Part shown: piece by piece, positions 1 to 8,162 of the stretch
How the letters are laid out: every line of letters begins with the position of its first letter
Position numbering within the stretch: position 1 is the first letter of the stretch
Assembly: GCF_900112825.1 (NCBI RefSeq)
Contig: NZ_FONE01000038.1
Location: forward strand, 1-34,876
DNA length: 34,876 bases
Source of the DNA: Nitrosomonas sp. Nm166
GTDB taxonomy: Bacteria; Pseudomonadota; Gammaproteobacteria; Burkholderiales; Nitrosomonadaceae
Direction: 5' to 3'
Translations under genes and position numbers: made by a program
Notes under the pieces: generated by a model
Database searches by the model: none
What the model was told of the DNA's origin: nothing
What the model saw: only the letters and a program-made list of their open reading frames with translations

Positions 1-589
1 CAGCTTGGTGCCTGATAGTCAAAAGCAATCAGCTCTATGCCATCATCCAGTGCCACCAGTTCGTTTCTTCCACCAATGCTCTTTGTAATGGCTGGTTGAG
101 ACGCAGAGCAATCAGATAATGCATGCTGCGTTGATCTAAATCATCCAGAAATACATGCTCACTAAAACCACTATCTGCCCGAAGCAACGCAACCCGTTTG
201 CCAGCCAGCTTATCCAAACTGTCATCCAGGAAGGCTAGTGCATTATTGGCATTATGGCTGTTGCCTGGTCGCAGCCATAGATTGGCTACCATACGAATAT
301 CTGAAACAAAGGCCATCAAAGGATGGTGAGAATAGCGCCCGCGCTTGCGCGGGTTGTAGCCTCGTGCCGCCCCTTCTTGCTGACCATAGCGTGTCATCAC
401 CGTTGAATCCAGATCCAGTGTCAAACCATCAACTTGAAGATTGCTAAAAAACCAGCGGTACAATTCACCAAATACCCGCATGTTCATGCCTTGATCAAAC
501 TTCCTAAACAACCGCATAATTGCTTTGAAATTGGCCATACGTTTGAAACCGAACAGCTTCAAACCCTCCGGAAGAAAAACATGCACCAA
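1..589 (-). pseudogene. Decayed IS1380-type transposase, N-terminus missing and frameshifted
   Basis: The main open stretch (about 184 codons, 35-589) reads as the central DDE domain of an IS1380-type transposase. It shows an LDLDST catalytic-Asp motif, a RYGQQEG segment followed by YNPRKRGR, and a downstream RADSGF second-Asp motif. The only start is a TTG directly preceded by a TGA, and intact family members are longer at the N-terminus, so the 5' part is missing. At about position 55-60 the frame breaks. A neighbouring frame continues as VALDDGIELIAFDYQAPS to the window edge, which is the expected C-terminal continuation, so a frameshift is likely. The element is therefore inactive as read. 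It abuts a truncated amidohydrolase gene, consistent with old IS-mediated damage. Confidence 0.8.
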
Positions 590-635
590 TCAAATTACCC
601 TAATTCACCAAATTATCCTTATTTCTAACAACTTA

Positions 636-670
636 TTCTAATGGCTTCCATTAGAAAATTCCTCTAATGG
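636..670. repeat. Short overlapping inverted repeats, possible IS end or hairpin
   Basis: TTCTAATGG-CTT-CCATTAGAA is a perfect 9-bp palindrome with a 3-nt loop (636-656). A third copy of the arm, TCTAATGG, follows at 663-670, so the middle arm could pair with either neighbour. The repeat lies exactly between the transposase remnant and the amidohydrolase remnant. It could be a relic of the IS terminus or simply a hairpin. No target-site duplication was recognised. Confidence 0.4.
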
Positions 671-881
671 AAAATTTGGGTTTAAGGCAGTAACTTCCGA
701 AGCTGGAAAAAATCTGGGCAGGCCTCTGTTGGAAACATTATTGCAGGGTGCACCGGCTGACATTATCGCGGTGCGTGGCAACCCGTTTTTGAGGTTTAAA
801 TTGTTGGAATATCCCGACCTGGTTATTTCGGGCGGTCACATTATTGTGAATGAGTTTAAGAAAAACAAAGAAAATCATTAA
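663..881 (+). pseudogene. C-terminal remnant of an amidohydrolase-family protein
   Basis: The open frame ends at the TAA at 879-881. It encodes a segment with VTSEAGKNLG, then GAPADIIAVRGNP, then a VISGGHIIVNEF-like end. This is the usual C-terminal pattern of metal-dependent amidohydrolases (imidazolonepropionase/prolidase-like), where a GxxADIIAVxGNP strand is followed by a V(I/K)xGG(K/H)(I/V)(I/V) strand. The catalytic barrel and all metal ligands upstream are absent, and the upstream sequence runs into short inverted repeats and a transposase remnant. The fragment is too short to fold alone. Substrate cannot be assigned. Confidence 0.65.
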
Positions 882-890
882 AAGCACAGT

Positions 891-1054
891 ATGAATCAAT
901 CTTCCTCAAAACTCCCGGCAAAGCCTGATCGTACTGTACCGTATTTCTGACCGGTGCGGCAGTGATAGTGATAGAACTTGTTGGTACCCGCCTGCTTGCA
1001 CCCTTTTATGGTGCCTGCCTTTATGGCTGGACTTATCTCATTCTGTCACACTGA
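891..1054 (+). pseudogene. N-terminal remnant of a spermidine-synthase-like (MFS-fused) membrane protein
   Basis: An ATG at 891 opens a frame (MNQSSSKLPAKPDRTVPYF) that stops at 948-950. From 944 another frame continues as FLTGAAVIVIELVGTRLLAP, then FYGACLYGWTYLI, and stops at 1052-1054. The second part matches the first transmembrane helix of proteins in which a membrane domain is fused to a spermidine-synthase-like domain (FLxGAAxxxxExxGTRLLAPxxGxSLYVWT). A frameshift or small deletion near 944 and loss of everything after the first helix make this a non-functional relic. It lies 9 bp after the amidohydrolase remnant. Confidence 0.6.
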
Positions 1055-1401
1055 TTCATCAATTCATGCTACAGAATCAAAATATTATGAATTGTTTAGA
1101 TTAAACTAGCCAAATTCCTTCATCTATTTTTATTGATAGGCACTAAAAAACACGATTAATCCTCATTTGCCAAAGCAAAAGAATTGCTATGCTAAAGGCT
1201 GTCAGGTCAATCCAGACTCAAACGCAATCGATTTGTAAGTTACAATTTTTGATTGGAAATTAATCAAATCGCCATTCTAGAAGTCATGGCAGCTGATAAG
1301 GAAATTGGAATAGCGATACTGACTGATTGGATGATCAAAAGCCGTCGCCACGCTAACAACAAACACTGTCATCTACAAGTCTTCATCCTAAGCTTACTGT
1401 T
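1055..1401. other. Intergenic stretch upstream of pilS
   Basis: No convincing gene is seen in these 347 bases. A 70-codon frame starting at 1253 overlaps the pilS start and has no recognisable motif. A 7-bp inverted repeat (TTTGATT at 1248-1254, AATCAAA at 1262-1268, 7-nt loop) is present without a T-tract. The promoter of pilS presumably lies here, but no strong -35/-10 pair was identified. Confidence 0.4.
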
Positions 1402-3048
1402 GTGTCTACTTATTCATTACAAACAAAATATTCAACATTGCTACCATCTGATTCTGGAATTATAGAACATGATCATACTAATCAATACTGGCGCTCACTC
1501 TTCTATTTCAATATCTATCGATTAGTTATTAGCAGCATTCTGGTAATTATTACCTGGAAATTCCACTTTACCAGTTTCGGTTCATACCACTACTTGCTGT
1601 TTCTCTATGCGGGTTTAGGTTATGTGCTTTTTGGCAGCCTATCTATGCTGTTTATTAAATTACGACGTCCCAACTTTAGTTGGCAGTTAACCATTCAAGT
1701 GCTGGGCGATATTGTTTTTTTCTCTGTCATGCTCTATGCCAGCGGTGGTTTACAGAGCGGTTTAGGCGGCTTGTTATTAGTATCACTCGCCGGTGCCGGA
1801 TTGATCAGCCGTGGCCGGATGGCGCTGTTTTTTGCATCCATTGCAACCATTAGCCTCTTACTGCAAGAAACCTATGCGTTACTCACAATTGATTTCTACT
1901 CTGCCCAATACTCACAAACAGGTCTATTAAGCATGTCGTACTTTGCAGTTGCTTGGCTAGCGCATCAATTAGCCAAGCATACGCTGGTCAGTGAGCTGCT
2001 TGCAAAAGAACGCGGCATTGATCTGGCAAATATGGCACAAGTCAATCAGCTAGTAATCCAGCATCTCCAAGAAGGTATACTGGTCGTCGATAAAAATGGA
2101 AATATCCGACAACATAATACTTATGCTGAGAAATTGCTTGGCCTGAATGCCTCCGCTAACAAAACGGAACTACTCAAGCTAGCTGATTATGTACCTGAAA
2201 TAGCAGATCGACTTGCCAACTGGCAAGGTGATAGTGATATTAGTTTCGATTTATTGCGACTAAATCACAGCAATACCTTAGTCCGAACCCGGTTTCTTCC
2301 TATACGAACAGATTCTCGCAGTGGTGTTGTTATTTTCCTCGAAGATATCGGACGTATAGAGGCACAACTACAGCAATTAAAGCTTGCTGCATTAGGCCGA
2401 TTAACAGCAAATATCGCGCATGAAATTCGTAATCCTCTTTCCGCTATCAATCATGCTGCTGAACTTCTGGAAGAAGAACAGCTTGCCAATAATGCAGATC
2501 CTCGTCTGATTCGCATCATTTGTGATAACACTAAGCGTCTCAGCAAAATCGTCCAGGATGTACTGCGACTGAATCGGCGCCACATTTCAAAGTTTGAGGT
2601 TATTGATGTGAAGGAGTTTATTCGTAATTTTCTTGAAGAATTTTGCCAGACCGAAAATATCAATATAAATAAGTTCATATTCAATTCTTCAAAAGGTTAT
2701 TTGATTAACTTTGATCGTGATCATTTGAGCCAAGTATTATGGAATTTATGCCGCAACGCATGGAGGCACTGCCGCAAACAGGCCGGCAGTATTCACATCG
2801 AATTGTCTGCTGGAACCAATAAAAATAATGTTTACCTGGACATCATTGATGATGGGCCGGGCGTTGCACCGCAACAAATTAGAAAAATTTTTGAGCCATT
2901 CTTTACTACTGCCGCTGGTGGCACAGGTTTAGGCTTATATGTTGCTCGTGAATTGTGCGAAGCCAATCAAGCGTTATTGGAATATATTGAAGGCCCTATG
3001 GGTGGACATCTTAGAGTCATCTGCAAGAACAGTAGTATTTATGAATAG
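1402..3048 (+). CDS. pilS: PilS-type sensor histidine kinase
   Basis: Membrane sensor kinase of the PilS/PilR pair, which in related bacteria controls sigma-54-dependent transcription of type IV pilin genes. The 548-aa product has several hydrophobic segments in about the first 190 residues, a PAS-like region (about 215-315), a HisKA dimerisation domain with phospho-acceptor His340 in AHEIRNPL, and a HATPase_c domain with an N box (NLCRNAWRH, about 447), a G1 box DDGPG (483-487) and a GTGLGL G2 box. The start used is a GTG at 1402; no good Shine-Dalgarno precedes it and no in-frame ATG is clearly better. The stop overlaps the pilR start by 8 bp, so the two genes are translationally coupled. 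The neighbours support PilS over another NtrB-type kinase. Confidence 0.88.
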   Translation: MSTYSLQTKYSTLLPSDSGIIEHDHTNQYWRSLFYFNIYRLVISSILVIITWKFHFTSFGSYHYLLFLYAGLGYVLFGSLSMLFIKLRRPNFSWQLTIQVLGDIVFFSVMLYASGGLQSGLGGLLLVSLAGAGLISRGRMALFFASIATISLLLQETYALLTIDFYSAQYSQTGLLSMSYFAVAWLAHQLAKHTLVSELLAKERGIDLANMAQVNQLVIQHLQEGILVVDKNGNIRQHNTYAEKLLGLNASANKTELLKLADYVPEIADRLANWQGDSDISFDLLRLNHSNTLVRTRFLPIRTDSRSGVVIFLEDIGRIEAQLQQLKLAALGRLTANIAHEIRNPLSAINHAAELLEEEQLANNADPRLIRIICDNTKRLSKIVQDVLRLNRRHISKFEVIDVKEFIRNFLEEFCQTENININKFIFNSSKGYLINFDRDHLSQVLWNLCRNAWRHCRKQAGSIHIELSAGTNKNNVYLDIIDDGPGVAPQQIRKIFEPFFTTAAGGTGLGLYVARELCEANQALLEYIEGPMGGHLRVICKNSSIYE

Positions 3049-4447
3049 AGAGCGAACCATTCATTCACATCGGAATGCTCCTTCTCCTGCGATACTTATC
3101 GTGGATGATGAGCCTGATATTATCGAGTTGCTTGAGCTAACATTAGCCCGTATGGGAATGGAAGTTTCCAGTGCAAAATGCATCAGTGAAGCAAAAATAT
3201 TATTGCACTCACGGCAGTTTCAGTTATGTTTTACAGACATGCGCTTACCTGATGGCGAAGGATTGGATCTGGTGAAATATATTGCCCACCATTGCTCAGA
3301 TTTGCCTGTTGCAGTTATTACTGCATATGGCACTACAGAAAATGCCGTTGCTGCTCTAAAAGCCGGAGCTTTTGATTATTTATCCAAGCCAGTCTCGCTA
3401 AAACAGTTGCGTGATTTAGTTAAATCGGCCTTAAGCCTACCTCCGCTACAAACAGGATCTGCAGTACAAACCAAATCGAATCAGCGTGTATTGCTGGGCG
3501 AGTCTCAGCCGATGCGCCAACTCCGTGCTACTATTGAAAAGCTTTCCCGCAGTCAGGCTTCCGTTTATATCAATGGTGAGTCAGGCAGTGGCAAGGAATT
3601 GGCAGCTAGAATGATTCATGAAAAAAGCGCACGACACAAACAGGCGTTTATTGCTGTCAACTGTGGCGCCATTCCAGAGAATTTAATGGAAAGCGAATTT
3701 TTTGGTTATAAAAAAGGCGCCTTTACCGGTGCAGACAAAGATCATGATGGATTTTTCCTGATGGCTAACGGTGGCACTTTATTTCTTGATGAGGTCGCCG
3801 ATTTACCATTAATTATGCAGGTCAAACTGCTTAGAGTTATTCAGGAAAAACAGGTTAGAAGACTCGGCGATACGCAGGAAAGAAATATCGATGTACGTAT
3901 TATCAGTGCTACGCATAAAAAACTTGGTCATTGTGTTGAAACCGAGCAATTTCGTCAGGATTTGTATTACCGTCTGAATGTGATTGAATTAAACATGCCG
4001 GCATTGCGTGAGATGCGCGAGGATATTCACCTTATTGCAGAAGCAATTCTTGCTAAGCTATGTCAAGAAGCTGCACGCCCTCTATGCATCCTTAAGAAAG
4101 ATGCGCTAACAATGCTTATGAATTATAACTATCCAGGTAATGTTCGTGAGCTTGAGAACATCCTTGAACGTACATTGGCGCTTTGCTCAGATACACAAAT
4201 TGGCAAAGAAGAACTGCAATTACCCCATACTCAAAAAGAAATTTTGCAAAATACCGATAGCCTAGCGCAAGTTAGTGACCCAGGCCTGCCTTTGCAGGAT
4301 TTCCTTGACAAGCTTGAGAAAGATTCCATCATAAAAGCTCTGAATCAGAGCCGATATAATCGTACAAAAGCAGCCAAAACATTGGGTATCACTGTCCGAT
4401 CACTGCGTTACCGGATGGAGCGTCTGGGGTTAAATGAAAGAGCGTAA
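3041..4447 (+). CDS. pilR: PilR-type sigma-54-dependent response regulator
   Basis: NtrC-family activator of 468 aa, partner of PilS. The receiver domain (about 16-130) carries acidic residues D22/D23 and the phospho-acceptor D66 in TDMRLPD. The AAA+ domain has Walker A GESGSGKE (179-186) and the sigma-54-contacting GAFTGA loop (226-231). The C-terminal Fis-type helix-turn-helix lies at about 440-466 (NRTKAAKTLGIT and following). A longer frame opens at 2939, but those extra 34 residues are antisense to family expectation and lie inside pilS. The ATG at 3041, overlapping the pilS stop by 8 bp, gives the usual length. The likely target is a sigma-54 pilin promoter outside this window. Confidence 0.92.
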   Translation: MNRERTIHSHRNAPSPAILIVDDEPDIIELLELTLARMGMEVSSAKCISEAKILLHSRQFQLCFTDMRLPDGEGLDLVKYIAHHCSDLPVAVITAYGTTENAVAALKAGAFDYLSKPVSLKQLRDLVKSALSLPPLQTGSAVQTKSNQRVLLGESQPMRQLRATIEKLSRSQASVYINGESGSGKELAARMIHEKSARHKQAFIAVNCGAIPENLMESEFFGYKKGAFTGADKDHDGFFLMANGGTLFLDEVADLPLIMQVKLLRVIQEKQVRRLGDTQERNIDVRIISATHKKLGHCVETEQFRQDLYYRLNVIELNMPALREMREDIHLIAEAILAKLCQEAARPLCILKKDALTMLMNYNYPGNVRELENILERTLALCSDTQIGKEELQLPHTQKEILQNTDSLAQVSDPGLPLQDFLDKLEKDSIIKALNQSRYNRTKAAKTLGITVRSLRYRMERLGLNERA

Positions 4448-4506
4448 ATTTACTGATCCAAGATATACCTGGCAATTAAATCACGCATCAGATTACCCAG
4501 GCTTGC

Positions 4507-5535
4507 CTACCCTCGAATGTGTAATCGATGACTTACCCACAAGGATGCTGCAAACAACAATACCGCCCCACCTTGATGTGAAGCTGCCAATGGAATCGGC
4601 ACTACGTGCAATAAAGTCGCTATCCCCAGGCTGATCTGTATTGCCAGCATCAGCAAAAAAAGATTACACGCCAGGCGCGTCGCGCCCGACAGTTCGAACT
4701 TGCGTGACTTGAACCAGAAAAGCGGCACTGTAAAAGCCAAGAGCCAGGCAATCAAACGGTGGTCAAATTGTACGGTCGTCATGTTATCAAAAAAATTGCG
4801 ATACCACGGTTCCAGAATAAAGAGGTCTGGTGGAATCAAATATCCATTCATCAACGGAAAAGTATTGTAGGCTAAACCCGCGCGAATGCCGGCGACAAAA
4901 CCACCGGATAACACCATGATGAAAATCAGTATCGTTAAACCAAGGGAAAACCGTTGCAACCCTTGTATCCTTTCATTTGGTTCAGAATTAGCACTTTTCG
5001 GTGACAATAAATCCAATGCGACCCAAAACATGGCGGCAAAAATGACAAATGCCAGCCCTAAATGTGCAGTAAGGCGGTACTGACTGACATGTGGGTCATT
5101 GATCAATCCGCTCATCACCATATACCAGCCCATAAATCCCTGTAACCCGCCCAATATAAATATTCCCGTGAGTTTGATTCCAAGCGGCCGATCAATTTTC
5201 TTTTTTATCAGAAAATAGACAAACGGAATAAAAAATACCAAACCGATAAGCCGACCTAACAGACGATGAAAATATTCCCACCAGAAAATACTTTTAAACT
5301 CATCGACACTCATGCCTTTATTGACTTGCTGATATTGCGGTGTAGCCCGATATTTTTCGAGTAACACATCCCAATCCGCTTGGGTAATCGGCGGTATGGT
5401 ACCGACAATCGGCTGCCATTCGACGATAGAAAGTCCTGAATCGGTCAAACGCGTAACACCGCCGACCACTATCATGGCAAATACCAGGGCACAACAAATA
5501 AGTAACCAGATCGCAATAGGTTTTTGCATAGTCAT
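4507..5535 (-). CDS. ctaA: Heme A synthase, COX15/CtaA family
   Basis: Integral membrane enzyme that oxidises the C8 methyl of heme O to make heme A for aa3-type cytochrome oxidases. The 342-aa product has about eight hydrophobic helices and the four conserved heme-binding histidines: H90 (EYFHRLLGR), H158 (RLTAHLGLA), H259 (QFDHRLIAW) and H320 (AASHQGGA). The long periplasmic loop after helix 1 ([15 protein letters not shown]) is typical of the proteobacterial/mitochondrial COX15 type. It converges on pilR with a 59-bp gap. No cytochrome oxidase or heme O synthase gene is adjacent here, so its context is detached from the usual cta cluster. Confidence 0.93.
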   Translation of the reverse strand: MTMQKPIAIWLLICCALVFAMIVVGGVTRLTDSGLSIVEWQPIVGTIPPITQADWDVLLEKYRATPQYQQVNKGMSVDEFKSIFWWEYFHRLLGRLIGLVFFIPFVYFLIKKKIDRPLGIKLTGIFILGGLQGFMGWYMVMSGLINDPHVSQYRLTAHLGLAFVIFAAMFWVALDLLSPKSANSEPNERIQGLQRFSLGLTILIFIMVLSGGFVAGIRAGLAYNTFPLMNGYLIPPDLFILEPWYRNFFDNMTTVQFDHRLIAWLLAFTVPLFWFKSRKFELSGATRLACNLFLLMLAIQISLGIATLLHVVPIPLAASHQGGAVLLFAASLWVSHRLHIRG

Positions 5536-5580
5536 AAAAATGAAAGTTATTTCTGAAATTTAATTTAATTAATTATTGCT

Positions 5581-6024
5581 TTATTTAGCACGCATTAAAC
5601 GCTGCTTAGTGCGCTCCCATTCTTTTTGTTTCTCGGATTCGCGTTTATCATGTTGCTTCTTCCCTTTGGCCAAGCCTATTTCCAGTTTAATCTTGCCGGT
5701 TTTGTAATGCATGTCCAGCGGAACCAGTGTATACCCGGCGCGCTCAACCTTACCGATCAGTCGCCGGATCTGCTCTGCATGCAACAACAATTTGCGTGTT
5801 CTCACCGAATCAGGGTTGATATGGGTTGAAGCCGTTTTAAGAGGGCTGATATGACACCCAATAAGATATAATTCACCGTTACGAATGATAACATAGGCTT
5901 CTTTTAACTGGACTCGACCATCACGAATGGATTTGACTTCCCATCCTTCCAGCACCATGCCTGCTTCGTACTTCTCCTCGATAAAATAATCATGAAAGGC
6001 TTTTTTATTTTGTACTATACTCAT
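5581..6024 (-). CDS. smpB: SsrA-binding protein SmpB
   Basis: Small protein that binds tmRNA and brings it to stalled ribosomes in trans-translation. The 147-aa product has the family's typical length. It shows the N-terminal [10 protein letters not shown] segment, the [15 protein letters not shown] core, the GCHISPL strand and a basic C-terminal tail ([21 protein letters not shown] region) that normally enters the decoding channel. It is divergent from ratA with about 90 bp between the starts, a widely conserved smpB/ratA-rnfH arrangement. No ssrA gene was found in this window. Confidence 0.96.
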   Translation of the reverse strand: MSIVQNKKAFHDYFIEEKYEAGMVLEGWEVKSIRDGRVQLKEAYVIIRNGELYLIGCHISPLKTASTHINPDSVRTRKLLLHAEQIRRLIGKVERAGYTLVPLDMHYKTGKIKLEIGLAKGKKQHDKRESEKQKEWERTKQRLMRAK

Positions 6025-6114
6025 ACAGGAATGAAATAGGTGGGAATCATTAAAATTTGGTGTATTTTATCAGTTTTTCAGTATTACCTCATTGATGCGG
6101 GGTGATTAACTTTT

Positions 6115-6552
6115 ATGGCAGAAATAGAAAAAACCGTTTTGGTTGAATACTCAGCAAGCCAAATGTTTGCGCTGGTCGATAATGTGGAGGAATATCCAAA
6201 GTTTCTTCCGTGGTGCGGCGGTACTTCCGTAAATCCCCAGGATGAAGTCACTACGCATGCGACCATCAAAATTGACTATCATCATATCCAGCATAGCTTT
6301 ACTACCAAAAATAAACGCTTTCCACCAGATTTGATAGAAATGAGCTTACTGGACGGTCCATTTGAACACTTGGATGGCTACTGGCAATTTATTCCTTTGT
6401 CAGAAAATGCATGCAAAATAAAATTCCGGCTCCATTACACGTTCTCTCATAAGATTCTTGAGAAATTTGTAGGCCCGGTATTTCACATGATCGCAAATAG
6501 CTTTGTGGAATCCTTTATTGATCGGGCGGAAGCGATTTATGGCAAACCATGA
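6115..6552 (+). CDS. ratA: RatA/COQ10-like START-domain protein
   Basis: A 145-aa member of the polyketide cyclase/START family (RatA, YfjG, Coq10-like). It begins with the characteristic MAEIEKTVLVEYSASQMFAL pattern, followed by VDNVEEYPKFLPWC and a C-terminal amphipathic helix (FVESFIDRAEAIYG). E. coli RatA was reported as a toxin affecting ribosome subunit association, while Coq10 relatives bind ubiquinone, so the exact role is uncertain. It is divergent from smpB, and its stop overlaps the rnfH start by 14 bp, indicating a two-gene operon. Confidence 0.9.
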   Translation: MAEIEKTVLVEYSASQMFALVDNVEEYPKFLPWCGGTSVNPQDEVTTHATIKIDYHHIQHSFTTKNKRFPPDLIEMSLLDGPFEHLDGYWQFIPLSENACKIKFRLHYTFSHKILEKFVGPVFHMIANSFVESFIDRAEAIYGKP

Positions 6553-6841
6553 CGATATTCTTCCGGTCGAAGTGGTTTATGCATTGCCACATACACAAGT
6601 CTTCAAAAAACTCAATGTATCTGTAGGCTGCACGGTTGAGCAGGCCCTAACATACTCAGGAATTCTAGCCCAATTTCCTGAAATCGATTTAGCCAAAAAC
6701 AAATTGGGCATTTTTGGTAAATTCGCACAACTGAACACCCTGTTGCAACCTTATGATCGAATAGAAATTTACCGACCACTCATTATTGATCCAAAAGATG
6801 CCAGGAGAATGCGTGCCAAAATTAAAATATCCAACCCGTAG
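6539..6841 (+). CDS. rnfH: RnfH-family ubiquitin-fold protein
   Basis: A 100-aa beta-grasp protein of the RnfH (YfjF, UPF0125) family. Motifs include VEVVYALPHTQ near the start, TVEQALTYSGIL in the middle, KLGIFGKFA, and the C-terminal YDRIEIYRPLIIDPKDARRMRA pattern, which is diagnostic. The frame is open from 6503, but the ATG at 6539 inside the end of ratA gives the family start (MANHDDILPVEVVYA). Function is unclear; the name comes from an association with rnf clusters, which are absent here. It is translationally coupled to ratA. Confidence 0.92.
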   Translation: MANHDDILPVEVVYALPHTQVFKKLNVSVGCTVEQALTYSGILAQFPEIDLAKNKLGIFGKFAQLNTLLQPYDRIEIYRPLIIDPKDARRMRAKIKISNP

Positions 6842-7145
6842 CATTCACGGTTTGAATCAACAATTACACTGGGGTAGGGACATCTGTTACTGCCTGCTGC
6901 TCTATCTTGCCCTGTGGCCAGTATCTTCGCCTGAGCAATAGTTCTTACTTCTATTAGAGTATGCTAATAAAACTACCTTAATTATCAGTTAGTTTTACCT
7001 TGGATTAAAGTACGACACTCCTTCGAGACACAAACTGGAAGTTTCTTTCCGATGATTAATTATGCTCATAATACTTAAATGTAGATTATGATGCATTCTG
7101 AAATCAGGCCAGACGGTTTCGCTTCATTTAAATTTGGAGAATTTA
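6842..7145. other. Intergenic region between rnfH and the DUF3467-like pair
   Basis: No gene is visible in these 304 bases. A weak hairpin (AAAACTA at 6969-6975, TAGTTTT at 6990-6996) might end the ratA-rnfH transcript. The AT-rich stretch from about 7000 to 7130 presumably contains the promoter for the next gene. The region was checked for tmRNA ends because smpB is near, and none was seen. Confidence 0.35.
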
Positions 7146-7478
7146 ATGTCAGATATTAATGATATACAAAATGAAAATAGAACATTTTTCGCTGGACCTC
7201 AAGCTATGCAAGTGAATATCAAAATGCAACACGGCGAACATACAGGGCAACCCCTTTACTCTAATTTTGCATCAGTGCAAGCCGGACAAGGCGTCGTCAT
7301 CGTAGATTTTGGATTTCTTGATCCGCAAATCATTCACGCATTAAATCGTTTGGCTCGATCAGGTGAAAAAATGCCCGATACGGTTAATGCGCGAATGTCA
7401 TCCAGAATGGCAATCAGTATCGACGCAGCCAGCAATCTATCCCAGCAATTGAATCAGCTGCTTCAGAAAAAAACCTAA
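7146..7478 (+). CDS. DUF3467-like small protein, copy 1
   Basis: A 110-aa soluble protein with no signal peptide or membrane helix. The core pattern is a PLYSNFASVQ strand, then GVVIVDFGFLDP, a variable loop, an AISIDAASNL segment and a C-terminal helix. This resembles the DUF3467 layout (YxNxxxVxxxxxxxxxDFG, later S-x-x-x-A-x-x-L), so the assignment is tentative. The start is the ATG at 7146, preceded by GGAG at suitable spacing; a TTG at 7134 lies upstream in frame but overlaps that Shine-Dalgarno. It is followed 88 bp later by a paralogue with nearly identical central DNA. No function is known. Confidence 0.75.
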   Translation: MSDINDIQNENRTFFAGPQAMQVNIKMQHGEHTGQPLYSNFASVQAGQGVVIVDFGFLDPQIIHALNRLARSGEKMPDTVNARMSSRMAISIDAASNLSQQLNQLLQKKT

Positions 7479-7566
7479 AAAGCTGGGTGCTTGCTTAATT
7501 CCAACAAAGATGAAATTAAACTACCGGAAACACGATATATTCATATAATAATCAATAGGAAAAAAT

Positions 7567-8040
7567 ATGGCAGAGCAAACTGGTACATTCACAGGAAATA
7601 AAGAAAACACTTCGCAATCACATGCCATGCAAGTAAAAATCAATCTGCAGCAGAGCGAACATACAAGCCAACCTTTTTACGCCAATTTTGCATCAGTGCA
7701 AGCCGGACAAGGTGTCGTCATCGTAGATTTTGGATTTCTTGATCCACAAACCATGAACGCATTCAATCGCATGATTAAATCAAGTGAAAAAATACCCGCC
7801 ACTATCAATGGGAAAATGTCATGCAGAATGGCAATCAGTATCGACGCAGCCAGTCAACTGACTCAGCAATTGAACCAATTATTGCGTAGAAAAGTAAACT
7901 CGCAGATGCCCGTGGAACAGGAAAATGCCACTGATCAAACGAAAGAAAAAGCTCCGAGCGACAATTATTCGAATGGGAAAAACAATGCCCCAGAAAATAG
8001 CCAGAGTGGATTTCGATTTCCTTGGTCTAGAAAAAATTGA
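7567..8040 (+). CDS. DUF3467-like small protein, copy 2 with C-terminal tail
   Basis: A 157-aa paralogue of the preceding gene. Residues about 20-115 repeat the same core (PFYANFASVQ, GVVIVDFGFLDP, AISIDAASQL), followed by a hydrophilic tail of about 42 residues rich in Glu, Asn and Lys that ends in FRFPWSRKN. The tail is absent from copy 1. An AGGA at 7558-7561 serves as ribosome binding site. Central DNA is almost identical between copies (about 7264-7326 versus 7683-7746), while the flanks have diverged. This suggests tandem duplication with conserved or gene-converted cores. The products may form a hetero-oligomer; this is inference only. Confidence 0.75.
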   Translation: MAEQTGTFTGNKENTSQSHAMQVKINLQQSEHTSQPFYANFASVQAGQGVVIVDFGFLDPQTMNAFNRMIKSSEKIPATINGKMSCRMAISIDAASQLTQQLNQLLRRKVNSQMPVEQENATDQTKEKAPSDNYSNGKNNAPENSQSGFRFPWSRKN

Positions 8041-8089
8041 ATCGATAAAAATTTCTCATGGTGGAAAATGGAGATTATCTTCACAACAA

Positions 8090-8131
8090 AACCAATCAGA
8101 CGCATTCAAATTTGAATATACCTGATTGGTT
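8090..8131. terminator. Nested hairpin between convergent genes, possible bidirectional terminator
   Basis: A perfect 10-bp inverted repeat, AACCAATCAG (8090-8099) and CTGATTGGTT (8122-8131), encloses a 14-bp perfect palindrome ATTCAAATTTGAAT (8104-8117). It sits between copy 2 of the DUF3467-like gene and the convergent cupredoxin gene. There is no clean T-tract, so a terminator role is plausible but unproven; a protein-binding palindrome is an alternative. Confidence 0.45.
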
Positions 8132-8162
8132 GCAGATTAAGCTGAAAGATTATTACACCAGC

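Noticed and set aside
1253..1465. 70-codon frame upstream of pilS
   Set aside because: It overlaps the pilS start in another frame, has no good ribosome site and matches no family I know of next to pilS.
2939..3040. Upstream extension of pilR
   Set aside because: These 34 codons lie within the end of pilS, and the ATG at 3041 gives normal length and the usual overlap.
4434..4634. 66-codon frame overlapping the ends of pilR and ctaA
   Set aside because: It runs antisense over the conserved C-terminus of heme A synthase and shows no motif of its own.
6842..7145. Possible tmRNA (ssrA) next to smpB
   Set aside because: No tRNA-like ends or tag-peptide reading frame could be found, and the space is short for a full ssrA gene.
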